DNA of 64,000 nucleotides from Nymphaea colorata (taxonomy: Eukaryota; Streptophyta; Magnoliopsida; Nymphaeales; Nymphaeaceae), in contig NC_045145.1 of assembly GCF_008831285.2 (NCBI RefSeq), positions 19,298,040 to 19,362,039 on the forward strand, given 5' to 3'. Numbering within the stretch: the first letter of the stretch is position 1; every line of letters begins with the position of its first letter. Of the stretch, positions 49,496 through 63,900 are shown one piece after another. Made by a program: the position numbers and the translations under genes. Under the pieces are notes generated by a model that worked only from the letters and a program-made list of their open reading frames with translations, made no database searches and was not told the DNA's origin.

Positions 49496-52400
49496 GTAAA
49501 AGGTAACAAAATTTAAGGGCAAGAGGTCATTAGGTACATCCGCAAAAAACAAACCGTAAAAACAAAATCAAGAAAAAAAAATATACAATACCATGCACAG
49601 AAAAAGGCGGCCCTACATAATGACCAGTGGAGAGAAAGGAAGAGAGAGAAAAAAAAACAAGGGTTTCATCATTATCATAAAGATATATATTTGAAAACTA
49701 GGTACGTACCTTTCATTGCATCATGTCAGTCCTATAAAACAAGTGGTTATACGTGATGGGTAAGAAAGTGATGGGCAAGGAAGAAAAACAGACTGCAGGG
49801 ATACACAACTTTCAATAAAAAAATATGATTTATTTAATTAATTTTTAAAACTACTTTGGGTTTACAAAATTTGTATGATTGACCCAAATCAGTCCTAGAA
49901 AGTAGAATGTTGTTTATTATGTCCTTTGATGAAACGTTATTAACATATTCCTTCATATGAGTAAAATTAAGCCATTTAACTAAGCATAATAATTATGAAG
50001 GACAATCATACAGGTTTTTAATATGTGAAACAACATATCTTCAATTGATGTCCTCCGAAGCTGATACTAACAGCATTAATCATGAATACCACACGAACCC
50101 TTTGTCCCAAACACAACCAAGGTGAGGAGATTAGATTTACTTCGAAACAGTTTATGTGTTAAAGTTTGATGGTAAGGAGATTGTGAAAGTTTCTCATGAA
50201 TTTGTCTTAAAAATTAGAGCATATTCACAAAAATACTAGAACAATCAAGAATATCTTTAATTTTTTAAGCAAGTTTATGAGACGCTCCCGTAGTGTCCAA
50301 TGATGTACTTTTGTAATAGAAACATTAGCTTGATGTTCTGCTTTAAAGAACGGGCCATTGTTGGAAACTTATGCTTCAAGATGGGGTCCCGTCAGTAACA
50401 TTGACAAAAAATTGACAAATATTTGGAATAGTAATCCCACTACATTAGGAAGCATATCAATAATTTATAGGTCAAAGCAGGTCAAAATAATATTAAAGGG
50501 ATCATTTTCTTTTTGGAACCCACTCACAAATGTATGGAATATCTTTTGGCCACAGTGAAGTGGTCTTTAACTATTAGATCATATCTGACAGGGGAATATC
50601 TATATTCTTTCTTTACATTCACTTTTCTTCTTCATTGGATTGAAAAATTTGTTGATTTGTTCCTTCTTTTGGCCATATTTAATGCATGAAATTAGCCTCC
50701 AAAATCTAACTCAAATAGCACACCACCACCTTCGTCTTAAGGGTAGCCATAGGACCAGATCCAGCCTTTATAGGTTGGGCTTTTCAACCTGTGGGCAGAC
50801 CTGGTTCAATGAGGACCTGGCTTGGGCCAAATATCGAGGGTCCCGGTTTAGCTCGATATATTTCTTTATGCTTAGTCCATTTATGTTTTTTTTTTTTTTA
50901 TTTTGTTTTTTTTTCTTCCTCTCTCACATTCACGCATACATAGACACATCTCTCTTGGCTGAATGCAAACAACCGGCTCTCTTAGGCTCTTAGCACGTAT
51001 ACACAAGCATTTTGTTTCCTTTGTCTCTCTATTAAACAGAATTTTTCGGTCAGGTTACCAAACTTTTTATATGTTAGAAAACAAAACAATGCATTAGAGT
51101 CACATGGTGGCTGCTCACATTAGCTTTATAAAATTAGTTTAATATATATGTTAATGTTTTGATATATTTGATTATTATTTATATAAATGCTCTAAAAACA
51201 AATTAAAAGAGTCTTGCGATCCTCTCAATAAATAAGAGGCCAGCCCGAATCAGCCTGCATCAGCAGTTCCTACCTCCCCTCCCCAAGAAGCAGTTCCTAC
51301 CTCCCCAAGAAGCGCGCTGACGAAAAGAAAGAGGAGTTATTGTATGAGAATGGACAGAAGGCAGTTTAATGCTGTGAACAGCAGATTGCAGCCGGCAGGA
51401 TGCTGTCTACGAATCAAACTCAACAGTTTCTGCAATAAATTCTCCCCTATCGCTCCGGTTTCCTGTTCTGTTTGTTTTACTTGTCAAATCTTATAGCGTC
51501 GCAGTTTGGTGGCTGATCGAAAGGAAAGGTCTTGGATGTGACGGAGGGGACATCATCCACTTGCAGACAACATATAATTGGCTCAGTGGTTTCTACAGTG
51601 AGAGGGACAATATCCTGGCTCCGTTACCACATAAAATGGCGAATGAAAACGTAGAGTTAAGACGATACGTGTTGAAGCCGTGTGAGATAACGAAGCCGTG
51701 GAGGAGTTATCACGACACGATGATACGTTGAACATTTTAATGGTAGCTCTTGTAAGATGATGCGGTAAAATTATAAAATGTTCAAAGCTTCCCTGAGGTG
51801 TGATTGCCATATGCTTTTTATCCATTGCTATGTCATTTTAATACGATACTTTATACTATTAGTATAAAACATTAAACATTTACTTTTTTAGAAAATATTT
51901 AATGAAGATTAAAATATATTAATGCTATATTTTGAGACGGTAATATATAGCAGCATACTTGTATCTCTCTCTCTCTTCCTTTAATTTTCAGTGCACAGAT
52001 AATGATATTCAAAATTATCAAGGGTTCATTCAAAAGGACAAACAAAAAAAAAAGGGGATGAAAGAGGAAGAAAAATAAAAGGATGAGAGTTGATACTATG
52101 AGCCCACGAGAGCTGTACATTTCTTCATGTCCTAAGAGGCCGAAATCCTTTTCCTCCTATTCTTAGGTTTAAGGTTTAATGTTATTTCTCGACCTTGAGT
52201 ACTGAATGGTACATCCGCATCCGCATCCACAGTTTGTAGTATGACTGAGTATCGCCCACAGAAATCAAATAACAACAGGATTTCGGCCGGGCCGCCAATA
52301 GAAATCATTTCCTTGACAAAAAAGATTGTAGCTATTTCCTTTGAACCCATCTCTTCCAATTATTTTTCCAGTATCCCCAAAAATATTTTTCGGCTTTTAG

Positions 52401-52610
52401 GATGCAACTGGCCAACATGCGCCTTGAAGCTAACATTTTTTGTTTTGCATTCAACAAGTTGTAGTAATGGGTTTGTGTTCCATCATTGCAGATTCGATCT
52501 CTCCCATTGATTCTTAGCCACAAATTTTTGTCAGCGAAAGGTAAGACACCGTAGCAAACCACGGTAGTCGATTCAATACTCATAACGCCACCTTTCTTCT
52601 GGCTCCATTA
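49496..52610. other. gene-free AT-rich stretch
   Basis: No gene is seen. A short imperfect duplication (GCAGTTCCTACCTCCCC, CCCAAGAAGC) lies at about 51260-51313. The open frames at 50640-50993 and 52132-52583 lack recognisable domains. Confidence 0.4.
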
Positions 52611-53002
52611 GGGGCCGTTTGACGGTCAGAAAAAAGTTTCTGGAAAAAAATTTCTAGAAAAAAATTTCTGGAATTGAAGAAACGGAAAATTTTTTCCGTT
52701 TTTTCAAAACCAGTTTGTGTTTGTTATGGAGGAATTATTTTTCTAGAAAAAAATTTCTTTGTTTGATGGGAATGGTGAGGAAGAAGAGAAGGAGGGAGGA
52801 GGGAGAAAAAATTTCCTCCTCCAACGGTCACAAAAAAATTTCTGGAAAAATTTCTCCACCCCTCTAGCTGGAGAAATTTTTCCGAAAATATTTTTCCATA
52901 ATCATCTCCAACGGTCCAAATTTTTTTTCCATGTTTGATAAAATGGAAAAGTTTTAAAAATTTGAATTTTTTTTCTTGTGCTTTTCCTGCCAACCAAACG
53001 CC
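52611..53002. mobile_element. inverted-repeat MITE, member 1 of a local pair
   Basis: Left end GGGGCCGTTTGACGGTCAGAAA, right end CTTTTCCTGCCAACCAAACGCC. Read inward the ends pair imperfectly over about 25 bp. Outside the ends are TTA on the left and TAA on the right, so the target duplication is not clean and the superfamily stays open. The interior has repeated TTTCTGGAAAAAAATTTC-like segments, a purine patch (GAGGAAGAAGAGAAGGAGGG) and CCAACGGTC motifs. It is related in layout to the element at 53725-54319. No coding capacity. Confidence 0.7.
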
Positions 53003-53724
53003 TAATGAGTCGTCAGACCATTTCCAATATACAAAACTGTAGCATGATCAATATCTCCCAAATGTTGCACTAGTGTGGAACTTCTATCAACAAAATGAAA
53101 TTTTTGAGATGTCTGTGTTCGATAGGGCAGATGTTCCTTCATACCCCAAGACCTCGCAACTAGTTACTATCTCAAACTCGGTTGTAGAGCCAGAAACTTT
53201 TAACTGATAGACACCAATTAAAAAAATCTTAGATTTTTTACACATTAAGGAGATAGCACCGATATATGAATAAGTAAATAATTAATTTAGAGGCTACCAA
53301 TGTGTAAGTGACTAAGTTTTTGCCTGCATGTTGCTCCGCTGCTGCTCAGACTGCATCTCGCTCAGATCCCACTATGCGCCTCAGCTCTAAAAGTATGTGT
53401 ATATATCAAAACAATTATTGTTCAACAGGAACTTACATAAGAGAAGAAATAATGTTTAAGCGTAAGTTAACCTTTTTATTAAACTTGAAAGTAGATTTGA
53501 ATCGATGCTGCAGCAAACCAATTTGATTTTGACAACTATTTAAGAGTGCTACATTTCAAATTTTAATTGCCTTCTCCCTGTTGTGTTGGTAGACCCCTTC
53601 TCAAAGGAGGGAGCGGAGGGGGCGTAGCCTTCCCTGTTGAGGGTCTTTTTTTTTTTAACAAGAATTGGGGCCATTCTATATATATATATACTGTATTGCA
53701 GAATTCCTGCGCTGGATTTAACTA

Positions 53725-54319
53725 AGGTAGTGTTTGATGACCAGAAATATGTTTCTGGAAAGATGTTTCTACAAACATGTTTCTGGAATTGGTTTTTAAG
53801 AAATAAAATTCTTGATTTCCAAAACTAAGTTGTGTTTGTTAATTTAGAATTATTTTTCTAGAAATAAGTTTCTACGTTTGATGGGGAGGGAAGAAGAATT
53901 GGAAATGGGAAAACCCTCTGTTTCCTTCCCTTTCTTCCTCCTCCCTCCTTCCTTTCTTCCTCCTTCCCGTCTTCCGCCTCCGCCTCCACCTCCTTCCTCT
54001 TTCCCTTTCCTCCTCCCTCTTTCCTCTTTCCCTTCTTCCTCCTCCCTCTTTCCCTTTCCTCCTCCCTCCTTCCTCTTTCCCTTCTTCCTCCTCTCTCCTT
54101 CCCTTCTTTCCTTTCTTCCTCCTCCCTCCTTCCTCCTTCCCTTCTTCCTCCTCCCTCCTTCTTCCTTCCCAACCGTTAAAAAAAAAAAAAACCGGAAATA
54201 TTATTCCATTTTGAGCTTCAACCGTAAAAAAAACGATTCCACGTTTGATGGGCATGAATCTTTTTAAAAATTTGAATAATTGAATAATCTTTAGAATCCC
54301 TGCCTATCAAACGCTACCT
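53725..54319. mobile_element. inverted-repeat MITE, member 2, with a long polypyrimidine insert
   Basis: Left end AGGTAGTGTTTGATGACCAG, right end CTGCCTATCAAACGCTACCT, a clear terminal inverted repeat. Segments such as ATTTTTCTAGAAA, TTTGATGGG and AACCGT occur in the same order as in the element at 52611-53002. The middle (53914-54170) is an expanded CTTCCTCC-type tract. I could not identify a target duplication. No transposase. Confidence 0.72.
53914..54170. repeat. polypyrimidine tract (about 255 nt)
   Basis: Almost unbroken C/T on the plus strand, made of CTTCCTCC, TTTCCC and CCTCCCTC units with higher-order repeats. Such long homopurine/homopyrimidine tracts can form triplex (H-DNA). The long open frames across it on both strands are low-complexity artefacts. 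Confidence 0.92.
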
Positions 54320-55269
54320 AAAGGTATCCCTTGGCTTCTCACAACGTGCATCCTAATGTGTGCATCAGGTACACATATAAAAAAAGACAATTTGATGAAA
54401 AACATCAAGTGGGTTTGATGAGATTGAATTCTTCTTATTATATATATATATAATGTATGAGACAAGTTTATCATAAATCATACCTAAAAAGGTAATAGTG
54501 TCATGCTTATTGCACCTGCGTTGATTCAGAGAGAAACAGTTCATGGCAAGCTGATACAATTATCGTGCATACCATGTGCCCCGCGGCATTGATGGGACGG
54601 ATAGAGATGAAGTTGCTGTTGATCAGGACAAGATCCCTGTCAAGAGCCATGGTCAGAAGGGTTCCATCAACTATCCTGTATAAGATCCACAAGATCACAG
54701 AGCAGTGGATCTATTGTATCGGAACAGGGACAAAAAGCAGGGGGAATTGTGCACCGAAATGGTGGGCCAGTTTTGAACGACCAGAGAATCCACCCATCCC
54801 TTCATGAATCTCTATTTCTGACGTTTGAAAACCGAGCTTGGAACACTTGATCAAAATGGTTTCAAAATACAGTTAAAACTGATCTATCGGAAAACATGCT
54901 TTAAGTTGAGCTTGTTTCTGTAAATGCCTCATTCTAATAAGGCAAATTTGAAAACCACCGCCCCACCGGACTGGCTAATTCTAAGCATGCGGTTCGAAGA
55001 ATAGACATTCTTAAATTGCCTTATTTCATACATTGCACAAGTTATGCAAGGACAAATATTCTAGTTATTATAATGTATATCATAGTGAAATTTAATGAGG
55101 GCAGTAATATTAACTTTTAATCCACAGGAATGGACCCTGTTTTGTTCAATTAATATATGCGAAGGGTACATGGCTAGCTGACATCCCTGCCTCCTCAGGT
55201 GGTTGATCTAATAAGTACGTCCAAAAATATTCAGTGTCGGTGTCGGCAGAGTTTGCAGCCAATCCAGGT

Positions 55270-55396
55270 GAGGTGAGTGAAGAGCCACCAATCTGTTTGC
55301 CTATCTTGATCATCTTGTTGCGCCAAGTTCTTATGAGGTGAGTGGAGAGCCACCAATCTGTTCACCTATTTTGATAATCTTGTTGCCCAAGTTCTT
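55270..55396. repeat. 65-bp period tandem duplication
   Basis: GAGGTGAGTGAAGAGCCACC at 55270 is repeated from 55335 with a few substitutions through CAAGTTCTT at 55388-55396. Two units only. Confidence 0.85.
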
Positions 55397-55978
55397 GCTT
55401 TTGGAGAACATCGGAAACCCTAGTAATCCAAAACAGTTAAAAGTTTAGACAGCATAGCATGCAAACAGTAAAATTACCACAGCTGAAGTTTTAATAATTA
55501 AATATGCTTAAAGATTTCAAGCCATGGTCTTTATGGGAGAGAAAGCCGACATTAAAAAAATGATAGTATAGTTTTTCTAATTGACCCTTTTTTAAGGATG
55601 ATCTATGATGATGTGGTACAATATTTTAATTAGATACAGAGAACCTGATCATATCATTAAAGAGCCGAAATTGATCTTCTGTGTCGTTCCTGAAATAAGC
55701 ACTTTTATAGTACATGCATCTGTTTTTTTATTTCGTAGGTGCTAATAAAAAAGTAAGGGGCATATTTTCATTTGTTGGGTAGCACTTTCTAGAGTCTCAG
55801 ACATATACTCTTTCTTTTATGTAACAATCACTTGACTTTATGGTCATAGACCTAACCCCATGTATGTACGTATGTATAAGTTCTGGATGGGTCTGATCAA
55901 CCCAGTTATAACAATTCATCACACATGTTCCAATGCATTGCAGCATAGCATGTGCATGCTAACAGCTGCCTCAAGAGT

Positions 55979-56110
<132 letters not shown>

Positions 56111-56924
56111 AATGACATTTACTATTATAAAAGGGTTGTGGTGCACCAAGGTGAGGCTTAGCTGCTAGATGTGCGGTCACAGTTTAACTTTAGCTGTTAA
56201 TGTGCGGTCACTGTAGTTTAACTAAGACAAACGTCACGCCTCAGGTCAGCCTAAGTTGAGCTCCAAAATAATTTAGCTCACGGAGGTGGGATTGAGTTTT
56301 GATCTCTTTCACTGTGGCACGAAACTTTCACCATCTTCTGAATTGGAAGGTTTTAGCAAGTCCCATTATTCCCAAGAAAAGAATAGTAAGGCACAAAACT
56401 TTCGCTCGGTTGACAAGAAAGCTTTCAAACTTTCTCTCCTCTCTGTGAAATTTTCACCATTTTCGGCTTTTATTTCATGACCAGGAGAGCATTAATGGAG
56501 GAGAGGGTCCCCTTTCCTGGTTGCAGCAATAATAAAACCACGTGAAGAAAGACGTCCGTCCCTATCCCTTCCTATTCGCTCCTTCCACTCCCTGCAATTC
56601 GTTGACAGATACGGCTGACAGATGTGAGCTGTTTTGGCCCCGAGGACGTACCTATGCGGAAGCCCTTCATTATCAGACCACGAGATGAACAGATCCCGTC
56701 CCACTGTGCCGTTGAATATTTCTTGCAGGTGGTCCTTCAGATCTTGTTTTTTCCATCTTTCAAGTACTAATTTGGAGACAGTTATCCTCTTACATTTATG
56801 AGAATTCATAATTATAAATTGGATTTCAGCGGCTTCAATAATGAATTTTTAATTAAATGGACGCTGATGAATCCATTATTATGATACGATCTGATTGTGC
56901 TTATCTTTTGCTAGGCTGGAAATT

Positions 56925-56926
<2 letters not shown>

Positions 56927-56963
<37 letters not shown>
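56927..56963. repeat. (GA)n microsatellite
   Basis: About 18 GA units, intergenic, without a TA neighbour. Confidence 0.9.
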
Positions 56964-56966
<3 letters not shown>

Positions 56967-57897
56967 ACATTAACATAACATAAGTTCAACAACAAATTGA
57001 ATTTCATAAGAGATTACATTTAAAAGTTCTCTCTTAATTCTTGTAAGAAGTTGAACGTACCACCATTTTCTTATAGGTTACCGGAAATTAACCATATATC
57101 ATACAAAATAAAAGATGTCATGGGTTGAACCGAGACAACCTCATTCTTATAAATAATTTAATATCATGCCTAGATTTTCAAATAATCAAATAATCCACCA
57201 AAAGGTAAACAGTTAAATTCTCTAAATGATACGCCATTCTTTTAGTTTTTCACTCTTGGGAGAGCTAGAGAGGGAGAGAGAGAAAGTTGATGTATACAAA
57301 TTCCATACCTTACAAGTAGGATGCCCACTGAAGAGTCTTACAAAGAGCTTTATTCATTCAAGAGTTTTAATAAACTCGACAAATTGGATCTGTGATCTTC
57401 TGCTCAAATTGGATGAGATGGTTGAGGACAAGATTGGAGGGCAGAGATTCTCTTGACTCAGTATTGCACAGTATCTGGTCTGTCAAACCCATGATTTCGC
57501 TTTTGAACTCACTCTCTTCTTAGAAGTACCAGCTGCTTAGCTGCCCAAATCTGGTAGATGATCTGTTCTGGTTTACCACAATTTTTTGATGTATAGTCCT
57601 GCTGTAAGTTAATTGTCTCTTGTCTTTGTAAAGGTAGGAGGTCGGCCTCCAGTGGGGTTTGGTTGAGGGTCGTCAAACTATGATCATTGATCACCATATC
57701 AAGTTGGTGACCCAATTGAGAATTACCTAGTAAAGAAGGGCAGAGCCAAGGAGGAGCTAGCTAGCAAGGGCCACGGCTCCCCAGTAAAACAAAAATTGCA
57801 TGCAAATAATTTGAAAAACTTCAACTTAGTCCTTTATACAAATTTGGAAAAAGTTAATTAGCTTCAATGAACGAATTTCAAAAGTTTTATTTGTCAC

Positions 57898-57898
<1 letters not shown>

Positions 57899-57956
<58 letters not shown>
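57899..57956. repeat. (TA)n microsatellite
   Basis: About 28 uninterrupted TA units, intergenic, without a GA neighbour. Confidence 0.95.
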
Positions 57957-57957
<1 letters not shown>

Positions 57958-60900
57958 CTTTGTTAGAAAACATGGTACGAAGAGGTTAAACCCACTGCTC
58001 ACAAAACATATTCGAATGCTTTTCCATTCCATTTGTCTTTGGAGTCTTAAACTGTGTTAAGACTCGATAAGATATGATACACCCATCAACTTAAAATGAG
58101 GCTATTAGAGTCCACAACAATAGCACTCACAAAATCAAAATCGCCTTGTAAGTGACCGCCTGCTCAAACCTGTTAAAAAACATTGTTAATTTATTTATTT
58201 GTTTCGTTTTCTTCGACAAGTTTTAAGTTTTAACTTCCAAATTTCTTTTTCGTACATTTATTGAGGAGGAGAAGAGTAAGGATTGGCCAACATGCTTTTG
58301 CCAAATCGCCCCCTTTTCAGTTTCCTCTTGTCTTGCCTCCGTGAATAAAAAAGGCTCTGACCCTGCCAATAATGGAGCTGTTCGTCGCCAGCAGCCAAAC
58401 CGACGGGAGGCTGTCAAGTCTGAACGAGCGGTGCTTCCAATTAAATGAATCCAACCCCCATGATAATGCCTTGAAGGAACTCAACCAGAAGATGACTGCA
58501 TCGAACCAGAACACAGCCTGTAGTTCGTTGGTTTATCTTGTTTCTGAATCTCACTGCTGGACTTCAGTCGTCCGTATTCTTAGGTCCGGCCCACCTCTCA
58601 CGCTGATGCTCGGTCGGTCGATTAATGAATCGAAGCGATTGGCATAGCAAAAACAATCCAGAGATCTACAGGTTTCTGTGGTTGAGAAAATTCTATCTAC
58701 TTGGTGTCACCAGATTTTTCTTTCCTCTTCTTCATGTCCAAAGAAAGAAATTATGAAAACAGCTACCAGACAAACATGAACCATTATACGAGAAAACTCT
58801 GATTCAGAAGTTACGTATGATGGTGAAATTTTCCAGGAGACACCCACTTGCGTCCTCATCAACTTGCTTCGGTTGCAGAATTATTACAGTCGGAACAACT
58901 TGCAATCGATTTCTTGTTTTCTCTCTTTTCGTGGCCCGGCCCCGCAGTAATTCGATCGTTTCACGAGAAAGCTTCTCGCTTGTCGTAAAGGCACTCGGAT
59001 TCTATACATATATCATCATTGACGTGCTTTGATTCGCTCAAGTTCATCAGGCGAATCTCTGATTACTCAAAGATTAAAAACAAAATCATGATGGAACAAC
59101 TCCCATTCTTGGATTATATGTTTGGAACTCAGGACGAACCATCCACGTGAGGTGGTACTGAAGTGAAAGGTAGACATACCATGCGATTAGAGCAAAGCCT
59201 CGTGACGATGTAGATATTTGAAGGAATGATTGTACGAAAAATATGGTTTTGTCTTCCCGTTTCAATACAGAAACAGGCTCCGGTTTCTACTTTTTGAATG
59301 CAACAAGATTAGCTGGAGAAGAAGCGCACAAGAAACTGCTTATGTGATGGGAAAGGTACAGGCCTAGATTCCATTGTCATTTTACCAAAAGAAAAACAAA
59401 CATGGTTTACCATTCTTTCCGTCTCCATTGCCAAGATAGCAATATCGCCGACCGCCTGGTCGAACCAGACATGCCCTTTCCGGAGAGTGAGTTGCGTGTG
59501 CCTCAGTGCACGCAACCTTTTCATTTCCACTTAACATTTCCCATATTTTAGTTCAAGTTATTTTTGTTTTAAAACTGATCTTTTTACGATAAAAGATGTG
59601 ATACTATAAGGGTTTTTTATTTTTTATTATTAAAGAAACGTTATTGAAGAAAAAAATGGCTAACTTCATACTGTTCTTCATCAAATCACTCTTAAAATCA
59701 TATTTATAAGATTAGCGTCTAAAAAAAGGGAACTTGAGTATTATTTTTAGTGGGTCCTTGAGAGAGACGCAGAGATTTACGAAAGACTACCAATACTTGG
59801 CCAAAAGGCCAAATTTTGACAGGAATAATTTGAATCAATTAGTGGACATTAAATTGCAAATATATAAGTCAAATTGTGCTTTCAATTGTACAAAATTTAC
59901 TTCAAAGAAGACGAGATTTCATTTAAAGAATCTCATTTATTTCTCTCTTTCATTGATTATATCTCCGTCTCTCTTTCTCTTCTCTTTTCAAGGGTAATTC
60001 TGATTCTTGAAAAGACAAAACTTCTACTTAATATCTACCATTTGATCTCCTTATAATATAATATATAGCGTCTCGTTAAACTCGCGAACGAGCCATTTTA
60101 TATTGTCAAGAGCATTCGATGCATTATGCATCAGCACTTTTCTTATATAAAAAAATTGGAAAAAAAATTCCGACGTGTTGGAGAACACCACGCTCACGCT
60201 AGGAGGGGAGAAGGAGGCCATCGCTTTCCCTTCCATCACAGCATCCCGATAGAGTGTCGCCGGCAGCCTTGAACAACCGACAATCCCTGCCGAGCATCAC
60301 CGACACCAGCAGGGGAGGGGACGGCCTGCCCATACATATTGGGAAACTTGATTTTAACTTTTATGATTCTCATAATTTCGATTTTTCCTTTTTTCGTTTT
60401 TCTCTATTATAAGCATACAATGGACAAAGAAATGGATGGAAAAGAATAAGAATTTCAAAAAGTTGCTTAACTTTTGATTGAGTAACAAAGAAAAACCCAA
60501 TTTTTGGATAGTTACGAATCACCGGTGGATAAAAAAATGATCAAATAACTGCCTGAGATACCACAATGGATGAAAGACATTAAGTTTCTCTCAGATTGAC
60601 AAATTCACCCTTTACAGAGTTGCTTGGTATGATCTGCAGGTGTGGCTGCTGCTTCCATTGTTGTCTCCCTTCTTTCAAAACGGCATTGTTTTAAAAGGAT
60701 AGGAAAAATAGCAAAATCTCATTTCGCATTTGTAGCAATCTACTCATACACTTTAAATTAATTCAATAGAGAGGATTCTCCTATCATGTCATGACATTAA
60801 GAAACCTCCATATAACAGATGCTGCAAATCATGTTTGTAGTGGTTAAGCCAGATGAAAATAGGAAAGAGATGATATGATCAGTTTTTTTCATTGAACACA

Positions 60901-63900
60901 AGGACATTTGCAGATCTTCATGCAGAAATGGAAGAATGCTTCGTACAGTGATAACCTTTGACGTTGAACAGGGTTTGGCTCTTCGAAAGAAAAATTTGTT
61001 CTACTCTTTTCTGCACAGCCTCCTCAATATCTTGCTGACAAAAATGTGAATTAAGTCGAACTACGGACTCAAATCTCTTTAGAGGAACTGAGCTGCTAGT
61101 TTGATTTTTCTCATATGGTAAATGCTATAAAAACTGCATCGTTTTTTTCCTTTTTTTTTTCCATGTCTCCTCGGCCTGCATCTGATAGAGAAAACAGCAA
61201 GAGTTTGCCCTGTATCTGTGGAGATTGAGTCGGCTCTCGGAATAGGCTGGAACTTGTTTGTGTGCATTGCAAATTAGACCCAATTTGAAGAGCATCGTTT
61301 TCAAGTTAAAATGGATATATGGTAACAAGTATGGGTTCTCTATAAAAAGAGCCTTTTTGAAAAATATTTAAGAGAAGGCAAATTCATATGTTATTCTAAA
61401 AGAAAGAAAAACAAGGCGAAAGAATGGAGAGCACAAAAGAAAAAAATGTAAAAGGGGAGTGACCACACTGACGATGGTGGGTTCATCCCAAGCATGAAGA
61501 AGGTAACTTTGATGCATTGAAGTTGATTCAGAAAAGAGAAGAACAAAGCCCTTTCACCATTGAAGAAAGAATTTGCATCTTTATGGAGGTTCTTGAACGG
61601 GCTTTGCAATCCCTTGAGATAAGTGATTTTTTATTGTCGTTTTTACTGTTGAAGACACATGTTACTTGGATGGTAAAATATATGTTTGCTCTCGTTATAT
61701 GTTGAGATAACTCAATAGAAAAGATATCTTGAGTTCCTTTTATATATTTGCTCTCTTTTGTAAGCTCTGTCATGTATGGGCCCATAGGTAATTGTAATGA
61801 TAAAACTGATGCTTTTATCTGTTAATACGAAAACATATGGTTATTCATATTTGATTGCTCCACAAACTATTATTTGTGGACCCAATTTTCCATTTAGGTA
61901 CGTGGCTTAACTCAGGAGCACAAGTTTCCCAGATAATCAAGCTCCATTTGAGATGTAAATTACTCCGATTCAGAAAACCTGCACATATAGAGATTCAGAT
62001 CAACTGAATGCTATACAACCGGCCAAACAGGGAGAATCCATGCAAAACCATTGCCTAGCTAAACTTTGCATCCGAAGCTCCACCAATGGTGTTCTCTAGA
62101 AAAGGTTTCAAGAAAGGAATTGTGTGGCTGCTAAGGGTATATATTTCCTATAGCCTATTGCTTGTATCCAACCGGCCTAGTCATGTATGTTTCTAAATGT
62201 AGCCATATAAAGGTAAGCTACTTTATAGGTCCCAGTGGCAAACCACCAACACTTAGATGATCAGATTCCTCATGAACACATTCAGTTTTCACAGTTAAAA
62301 AATTGGTATACAAGAAAAGAGCACCCTTAAGAGTTAAGATCAACATTTAAACAAAGCTATTCTGTTGAAGACAACTAAAAATATGATTGAATTAAACATG
62401 TAACCAATTGAGGGAAACATATAAAAGGAGAAGGCTACATGTGCCGTTGTTTCGTTTCTTGGGGAGAAGAAAAAGGGTACTGCACTTTCAAACAAACAGA
62501 GTTTGAGGCTTACAGAAGAAGGCATTGCCTTTTTAGTGCATGCGGATGCTTTAGGTAGAGATGATAGGAGAAGTACGAACTTTTCTTTTTTGTGCATGAC
62601 TCCAGATTCCATTCTCGTCTTCAGTGGGACAGGATTAGATGCGTTTGGAGCAATCCAAGCTCGTGTATCTGGCAAATCAAAGTGCCATGACATAAAATCT
62701 CGAGGCTGATTGTGATGCTCATTCTTAGCACCTTTTTCATTGTTTTAACCGTAATTATAGAATCGAAATCCGAGTTCAGATCCTAAAAAATGCATTAAAT
62801 TTCTGAAATTCCCAAAGCCTTAGATCACTAGTGGTCATGCTAAGACAACATCTGTGTGTGTGTGCGCGCACGCGTCTCAGTCTCTGTTATCTCCTAAGCT
62901 GCTGTAAATTATAAGTTGCTTACAGAAGAATATGTTCATACTTCGAAAGGAAAAGAGGCCATGCTATCTCTTGAATAACAGCCGAGATCCTCTGCGAAGA
63001 TTAATTCCTCACGGAATCCATCATTCCCATATATGGATAGATATCTTTCAGCCAAAGGGAAAGTGAAGATTTAGTATCATGATCTGGGTACAGGCGGCCA
63101 CATAGAATTAATAGCTACCATCACGGAAGATGAAGGCTGCTTGAGAAGCGTGGAAACCCACATTCTTTTCTTGATTCCTCTGGACATTGCATGTGCTCTT
63201 TGCTTGTCTCGATTTAGTAAAAACTATTAATAAGAAAATGAGGGGGATATAATCTTTTCCTCAGTGAAGTAGAAAGAAACACCGAATTATTGGATTTGGT
63301 TTAGCAAAGCTAGCTTATGTCGTCCTTAATTCGAGTATGGACTTCCATTGAGAATCAGATGCCTAAGATTAACGCTCAACCTGATAGAAACTCCATGATC
63401 CACTGAAACCAAGTAAAGTACCTGGTGATATTGATTAGCTTTGTGAAACTAATAATGGAAACTCTGTGGATTCCTTTCATCTTACTTCAATCTTGACTCT
63501 TGAGAACTGATGTTTCACTCCTTTTACCCTCCTAACATGACTGAATGTGCTGAACGGGAGATCCAAACTTGATAGGCAAATGCTACCTCTGCAGTTCTAT
63601 TAAATAAAACCTTTTCTATGGTGCCATGTGGATGCTACTCTCAGCATTTTCTGATTAATCTTCATCTTCTAGATTGATATGTTTTCTTTCATCTGTCAAA
63701 CCATCCTAACGGATTCATAAAAGTGCATCAAGTTTTATGGAACAAAAAGGGATGTCAAGATTATTCCAAATTCTTGCTTTACCTTAGTATTAAATCATGA
63801 AATTTGTCTACACCTACGAGTTACCTCTGATTCTTACCCCATGTTAATGCTGGTTTCCGAAAACTTATAACATATTCTCGGTTTCATTTCAGTTTGACTT

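Noticed and set aside
49009..49552. Long open frames rich in Lys/Arg/Glu (plus) and Ser/Leu (minus)
   Set aside because: They are translations of the GA/GAAGAG microsatellite; no non-repeat domain is present.
53858..54267. Open frames of 104-129 codons on both strands
   Set aside because: They come from the polypyrimidine tract inside a MITE and are low-complexity.
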